Source of the DNA: Palsa-1233 sp031367105
Lineage (GTDB): Bacteria; Gemmatimonadota; Gemmatimonadetes; Gemmatimonadales; GWC2-71-9
Direction: 5' to 3'
DNA length: 64,000 nucleotides
NCBI GenBank assembly: GCA_031367105.1
Contig: JANLPG010000129.1
Location: 1-64,000, forward strand
The notes under the pieces are model-generated. The model was not told the origin of the DNA, did not search any database, and was given only the letters and a program-made list of their open reading frames with translations. The position numbers and the translations under genes are program-made. The number at the start of each line of letters is the position of its first letter. Positions within the stretch are counted from its first letter, which is position 1. Shown piece after piece: positions 59,880 to 64,000 of this stretch.

Positions 59880-60338
59880 TCACTCCACCAGCGCCGCGAG
59901 CACCCGAGCGGCGTGCCCCTTGGTTCGCACTCTCGGGAAGCATCGTTCGATCCTTCCCGCGGCGTCAATCACGAACGTGGTGCGGATCATTCCGACGACC
60001 GCGCGCCCGTACAACGATTTTTCACCCCAGACGCCGTACGCCGTGGCGACGGCGTGGTCGGGGTCCGACAGCAACGAAAACGGCAAGCCATACTTCTTGC
60101 GAAACCGCTGATGTGCCGCCGGCGGATCCGGCGAGATTCCCACCACGACCGCACCTGTCGCCACCAGCTCCGACCAGCCGTCACGGAACTCGCAGGCCTG
60201 AGCCGTGCACGTGGGAGTGTCGTCCTGAGGGTAAAAGTACACGACGAGGCGCCGTCCCTCGAAATCCGCCAGCGACACGGCGTTCCCCGCCTGATCGGGG
60301 AGGGTGAACGGTGGCGCCGGTTCGCCGATGGCAGGCAT
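59880..60338 (-). CDS. bcp: Thioredoxin-dependent thiol peroxidase (peroxiredoxin Q)
   Basis: A 152-residue peroxiredoxin that reduces H2O2 and organic hydroperoxides. TPTCTAQACEFRD carries the peroxidatic Cys and, five residues on, the resolving Cys of the atypical two-Cys type. The N-terminus IGEPAPPFTLPDQ and the C-terminal RTTFVIDAAGRI are standard. ATG at 60338 has GGAG upstream; the GTG at 60359, overlapping the carboxypeptidase stop, would add seven residues. Confidence 0.93.
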   Translation of the reverse strand: MPAIGEPAPPFTLPDQAGNAVSLADFEGRRLVVYFYPQDDTPTCTAQACEFRDGWSELVATGAVVVGISPDPPAAHQRFRKKYGLPFSLLSDPDHAVATAYGVWGEKSLYGRAVVGMIRTTFVIDAAGRIERCFPRVRTKGHAARVLAALVE

Positions 60339-60355
60339 CCGTACTACTCCGGAGC

Positions 60356-62074
60356 TCACGGAGATGCGGTACGCAAGGAGGCGGGGAGCACTCGCACGCG
60401 ACGCACCGGATGCGGCGCGTGCGCACGCAAGCTGCGATCGAAGAAGTTCCAGGTGGTGTAGCCGTCCTCGGAGGACGGCTCCAGCAGGAAGGCCGCGAGG
60501 AGGCCGAATCGTTGATTGGTCGGGACCAGAAAGCTTCTGGCGCGGACGGAGTCGGCGGCAGTGGCCATCCAGTGACCTTCAACCCGCACGCCACAGTGCC
60601 CCTCGTTGGGCCGGGCCGAACGAATCACGGTGTCCACAAGGAAGCGCTCCATCGGACCCACCCACGACTGCTGCATTCGCTCCACCATCACGCCCTGACG
60701 CCGGAGCAGATCGATCACCTTGCCGTCTGCTGCGTCGACGAGGTACGCCGCCGGCATTGCCTCCTTGCGCACGGCGCCGAAGCGGTCGTGCACCTCCATC
60801 CAGACTGGCCGTGACTCACCGGTGAGGAACAGCTCTTTGCGCGGGCCCGGCGCCGGCGGACGAGCGACACCACGTGGCGGTCCAGCGGGGGCGGCATTGC
60901 TCGTCGCGACGCAGCCCACCGGCTCGGCAATGACCGGCGGGCGTGGCGCGTTGGCCATCGCCGCTGAATCGGGCGCGGGCAGCTGTTCGGTGCGAGTGAT
61001 TGCCACCAGCACGCTATCCATCCGCGATGGCGACGAGGCCAGCACGTTGCCGCGCACGATGACAGAGTCCGGTCGCCACGCTGCGGTCAGCGCCCTGTGG
61101 CGCCGCATCGCGACGTTGTGTTCGGCGAAGTAGCGGATAGTTTCGAGCACGAACGCGTAGCTGGCTTCGATCCGATTCGGAAAGCTGTCGTGACTCATCG
61201 CCTCACTGAGGATCGAGAAGCGGGTCATCCCGTTCAGGTTGGTGCCGTAACGCGGCAGCGACTCGTAGCTGTCCCAGCCCGTGGGATTTGCGTTGCCACC
61301 GCGGAAGTTGCCGTACGAATAGGTCTCCAGCTTGTAGCGCTCGCGCAACCGCTGTCGCACCTGCTCGAGCACGGTATCCTGGACCCAGGCGGTGCTGACG
61401 GTCCGGTTGGGATTGAGGCCGGGCGACCAGGTGAGGGCGTAGCCGTGGTAGCTGCCGTCGGTGGTGTGCAGATCCATGAAGAGGTCGGGGTCCCACGCCG
61501 TGATGAGTGCCAGCGACCCCCGCGTCTCCGGAGCGTCCTGCTTGACGTAGTCGCGGTTGAGATCGTAGCCCTGGCCATTGGGGCGCAGGCCGACCAGCGC
61601 GGGACCGCGCTGCTCGCTGCGATTGCGCTCCTGCGGACCGAACGCGTCGTTGCCGTCGGCATTGTAGATCGGCACGAAGATGAGCACGACGCTGTCGAGC
61701 AGCGGCTTGAGCGAGCCAAGGGTCAGCTCGCGCATCAGTTGCTGCACCGCTTCCTTTCCCTCCACCTCTCCGGCGTGGATGTTGGCCTGGATGTAGAGCA
61801 CGGGCTTGCCACTGCGCCTTGCCGCTACCGGTGTCGTGACCAGTGGATGCGAGAGCACGACAAAGGGCACGCGCTTCCCCTGGGGGGACTGCCCGAGCGT
61901 GCCCAGGTGCAGCTTCGCTCCGCGGTGAGTCAGCGCGTCGATGAAGGCGAGCACCTCGGCGTGACTCGAGGTCCGCGCGCCGTTGCTCGCCTCGGGGACG
62001 GTACGCTGTCCTGCCGCCGGGGCTGCGATCAGCAGCAGGGGCAGGACGACACCAGACAGCCGATGATGCGGCAT
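60356..62074 (-). CDS. Secreted M14-family zinc carboxypeptidase
   Basis: A 572-residue secreted enzyme with signal peptide (about 1-23). Zinc ligands are in NIHAGEVEGKE (HxxE) and LHTTDGSYH (His), with NRDYV and SEAMSH downstream. The second half (about 370-572) is an extra domain lacking peptidase motifs. It likely trims peptides or peptidoglycan stems in the periplasm. ATG at 62074 overlaps the preceding stop by one base. Confidence 0.85.
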   Translation of the reverse strand: MPHHRLSGVVLPLLLIAAPAAGQRTVPEASNGARTSSHAEVLAFIDALTHRGAKLHLGTLGQSPQGKRVPFVVLSHPLVTTPVAARRSGKPVLYIQANIHAGEVEGKEAVQQLMRELTLGSLKPLLDSVVLIFVPIYNADGNDAFGPQERNRSEQRGPALVGLRPNGQGYDLNRDYVKQDAPETRGSLALITAWDPDLFMDLHTTDGSYHGYALTWSPGLNPNRTVSTAWVQDTVLEQVRQRLRERYKLETYSYGNFRGGNANPTGWDSYESLPRYGTNLNGMTRFSILSEAMSHDSFPNRIEASYAFVLETIRYFAEHNVAMRRHRALTAAWRPDSVIVRGNVLASSPSRMDSVLVAITRTEQLPAPDSAAMANAPRPPVIAEPVGCVATSNAAPAGPPRGVARPPAPGPRKELFLTGESRPVWMEVHDRFGAVRKEAMPAAYLVDAADGKVIDLLRRQGVMVERMQQSWVGPMERFLVDTVIRSARPNEGHCGVRVEGHWMATAADSVRARSFLVPTNQRFGLLAAFLLEPSSEDGYTTWNFFDRSLRAHAPHPVRRVRVLPASLRTASP

Positions 62075-63966
62075 CAATGCTCCTGGGGGTGTGCGGGGAT
62101 CAGCAGTCGTCGCGACAGCTTCTCGGCGACGCCGTCGTCCCAGGTGAAATCGATCTCTGGAATGACCCCGGGACTGACCGGGCGATTGAGCCGGATCGGC
62201 TCACCACTGCGCACCGGAAGGTCGAGCCGGTATTCGCGTGCCAGCGCCACGGGATCGTGCAGCAACCGGATCAGGCGTTCGCGCAGCAGCGCCGGGTCGC
62301 TGCTGCGGGTCGCGAGCGCCCGGACGAGCAGATAGCCCAGGACGTGAGGGTCGTCTGCTCCGGTCAGGCCAATGCTGCCGCGCTTCAACGCCTCCATCAA
62401 CGGCAGGAGCGGCGTCGAGCGACGCGCCGGCGCAAGCACGGCCTCGGTCGCCCACTCGGCCGCGCCCTCGGCGAGCCACGGATTCCCCTCGAGGAGACGG
62501 AGTTCGTCCCGGGTCTCGACGAGTCCGGCTGCGCTTCCCTCCAGCCGCGCGCCTTCCAGCAAGAGATGCTGCCACTCGTGGATGGCGGTCACCACGGCAA
62601 AAATCGGTGCGATCGCCGGTTCGATCCGGATGGCATCGTGTCCCGCGAGGAAGCCGCCGAGTCGACTGCGTGCCACCGCCGCCGGGGCGGTGAGCTGCAT
62701 CGAGCGCCCATTCCGCACCACCGTCAACGTGTCGGCAACGTCCACCGCCCGCCAGACTGCGAGCGCATCCGCCTGACCGCCTTGCGAGAGCCATTCAGCA
62801 GCGATGGCGTTCAGCGGGCGGATCAGCCGCACACCGAGGCGGGACGCTCCGACCACCGGCACTGCCTGAACGCTGCCAAAATGTGTCGGCTCAAGTGGCG
62901 GCAGCGGCAGGAGCGGCCGACCCCAGAACGTGGCGACCAGATTCGCAGGCGAGCGCCAACCCTGCGGCGTCTCCAACCACGCGTTGGTCAACAGCCAGCG
63001 CACTGCGTCTGTCCACCACCCGACCGACTCGTCATACCCAGCCAGAATCGCACGCACCGCGCGAAAGGCAACGGGATCTCGTACCGCCAGCGCCTCGAGC
63101 AGTCGCTGCGATTCGGTGGTATCGGTGCGCGACCGGCTCCAGGCCCGCCACGCCGCGGCGTACAACGCGAGCGAATCAGCCGCGAGTGGGACACCGGGTG
63201 CGAACACGGCGAGTCCGCGCGCCAGCACATCGGGGATGAGCCGCTCCGGGGAACGTTTCGCCGCGACGGACGCGAACGCCACCTGGTGCAGGTCGAAGCG
63301 GAGCTGGTCGGCCGTCCCGAAGAGTTGGTGGAATGCATTGTCGGCGGAGGGACCTGTCGCAATCCGTCGGAGCAGGGCGCGCGCCACTGCACGACTGGCA
63401 CTGTCGAACCCGAGCGCTACTCGCTGGGCGTTCAAGAGCTCGTTGGCAGTGGGCAGCGGCAATCCGGCCGAATGTGCCAGTGAGTCGCGTTCGGCAATGA
63501 GAGCGGAGGCGGGGGGAAGGATCGCGCGCCAACCCGCCGGGAGGACCACGGTACTCGGCCCCGACCCAAGCAAAAGCTGCCGTACCTGAACCCGTGGGCG
63601 CACCGGCCAGCGACTGATTCCCGCCGGGATACGCTCGGCACTCCAGCGCAGCGACCGCCCATCCGATTCGACCAGCGTCCCCTGCATCAGGACCGCATCG
63701 AAGGCGCCATCGAAGCGGCGCCCGCTCGCGGGAAGCCAGAAGGCGATCCTCCCATCCGCCACCCGGAGCCCGCCGAGGCGGACCCAGGCGGTGTCGGCAC
63801 TCTCCAGCAGGAGGCGTCCACCTTGCCCATCGAGTCGCAGCTCGCCGTGTTCAGCGCCGGTCGGGCCGCGGATTTCAAGCGCCCAGCGAGAATCGGCTTG
63901 CGCCGATGCCTGCCCTGCGATCAACAGCAGCGCTCCGCCCCACGCGAGCGCCGCCGACCACCTCAC
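62074..63966 (-). CDS. Secreted HExxH-type putative metalloprotease
   Basis: A 630-residue secreted protein with signal peptide to about residue 23 (ASAQA). The first half is beta-rich. Around residue 480 is TAIHEWQHLLLEGARLE, an HExxH zinc-binding motif on a helix, followed by LAEGAAEWATEAVL, whose Glu could be the third ligand. No named family is recognised. GTG at 63966; the gene head lies 34 bases from the right edge. First visible gene of the five-gene operon ending with lepB. Confidence 0.78.
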   Translation of the reverse strand: MRWSAALAWGGALLLIAGQASAQADSRWALEIRGPTGAEHGELRLDGQGGRLLLESADTAWVRLGGLRVADGRIAFWLPASGRRFDGAFDAVLMQGTLVESDGRSLRWSAERIPAGISRWPVRPRVQVRQLLLGSGPSTVVLPAGWRAILPPASALIAERDSLAHSAGLPLPTANELLNAQRVALGFDSASRAVARALLRRIATGPSADNAFHQLFGTADQLRFDLHQVAFASVAAKRSPERLIPDVLARGLAVFAPGVPLAADSLALYAAAWRAWSRSRTDTTESQRLLEALAVRDPVAFRAVRAILAGYDESVGWWTDAVRWLLTNAWLETPQGWRSPANLVATFWGRPLLPLPPLEPTHFGSVQAVPVVGASRLGVRLIRPLNAIAAEWLSQGGQADALAVWRAVDVADTLTVVRNGRSMQLTAPAAVARSRLGGFLAGHDAIRIEPAIAPIFAVVTAIHEWQHLLLEGARLEGSAAGLVETRDELRLLEGNPWLAEGAAEWATEAVLAPARRSTPLLPLMEALKRGSIGLTGADDPHVLGYLLVRALATRSSDPALLRERLIRLLHDPVALAREYRLDLPVRSGEPIRLNRPVSPGVIPEIDFTWDDGVAEKLSRRLLIPAHPQEH

Positions 63967-64000
63967 GGTTCGCGCACTCCCTGCGGTCGGCGGACGACGT

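Overview
The window reads as a chromosome segment of a high-G+C, Gram-negative-type bacterium with many secreted lipoproteins and outer-membrane proteins, alanine/lysine/proline-rich histone H1-like proteins, futalosine-route menaquinone synthesis (MqnD) and a Sec-exported, lipoprotein-like N2O reductase of the clade II type. This combination fits Gemmatimonadota best; the assignment is inference from gene content, not a database match. There is one tRNA (Cys) and no rRNA, phage, transposase or CRISPR array. Gene packing is very tight: most same-strand neighbours overlap by 1 to 4 bases (GTGA, ATGA, TGATG), so translational coupling is the rule.

Region by region. 1-2.5 kb: copper export operon copZ - small membrane ORF - copA on the minus strand (copA runs off the left edge), behind a strong promoter whose spacer is a C-rich inverted repeat. 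2.6-8 kb: GAF-like protein, sensor kinase coupled to a BFD-type Fe-S protein, thyX, FAD-linked oxidase. 8-19 kb: DUF116 protein, an acyl-CoA pair (3-hydroxyacyl-CoA dehydrogenase, thiolase) in a long minus-strand operon with an unusual RNase H-like protein, an amidohydrolase lipoprotein, a histone-like gene with 27-bp repeats, an alcohol dehydrogenase and a mechanosensitive-channel-like protein. 19-27 kb: a complete reductive pyrimidine catabolism operon (PreA-like reductase, NCS1 uptake, dihydropyrimidinase, beta-ureidopropionase, class III aminotransferase, CoA-acylating semialdehyde dehydrogenase). This set should turn uracil or thymine into acetyl- or propionyl-CoA, NH3 and CO2.

27.6-39 kb: an N2O-respiration block. 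On the minus strand lie nosZ - membrane protein - nosD - nosF - nosY - cupredoxin lipoprotein, with a separate cupin plus 4-TM oxidase-like pair. A divergent Crp/Fnr regulator and a DUF2249 protein follow. TGTGA-N6-TCACA-type palindromes precede nosZ and lie between the regulator and the cupin gene, and the regulator's recognition helix suits such sites. Copper/haem-copper assembly genes (CtaG, SCO1) lie just beyond tRNA-Cys. 39-48 kb: a BamA-like barrel, zinc-ribbon protein, MqnD, and an operon of three secreted beta-propeller proteins. 48-64 kb: an HD-GYP response regulator behind a 10-C tract, a MerR-LemA-M48 operon, a lone pseudopilin, a Fis-type regulator, a YhaM-like nuclease, a chemoreceptor, a second histone-like protein, and an envelope/secretion operon (HExxH protein, M14 carboxypeptidase, Bcp, TolB-like propeller, signal peptidase I).

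Two sequence-wide patterns stand out. CATG is very rare (about 22 sites found by eye against roughly 200 expected from base composition), and it appears to shape codon choice before methionine. A heptamer array (GATGATG)n sits at the stop codon of three unrelated genes, always in the same orientation relative to the gene.
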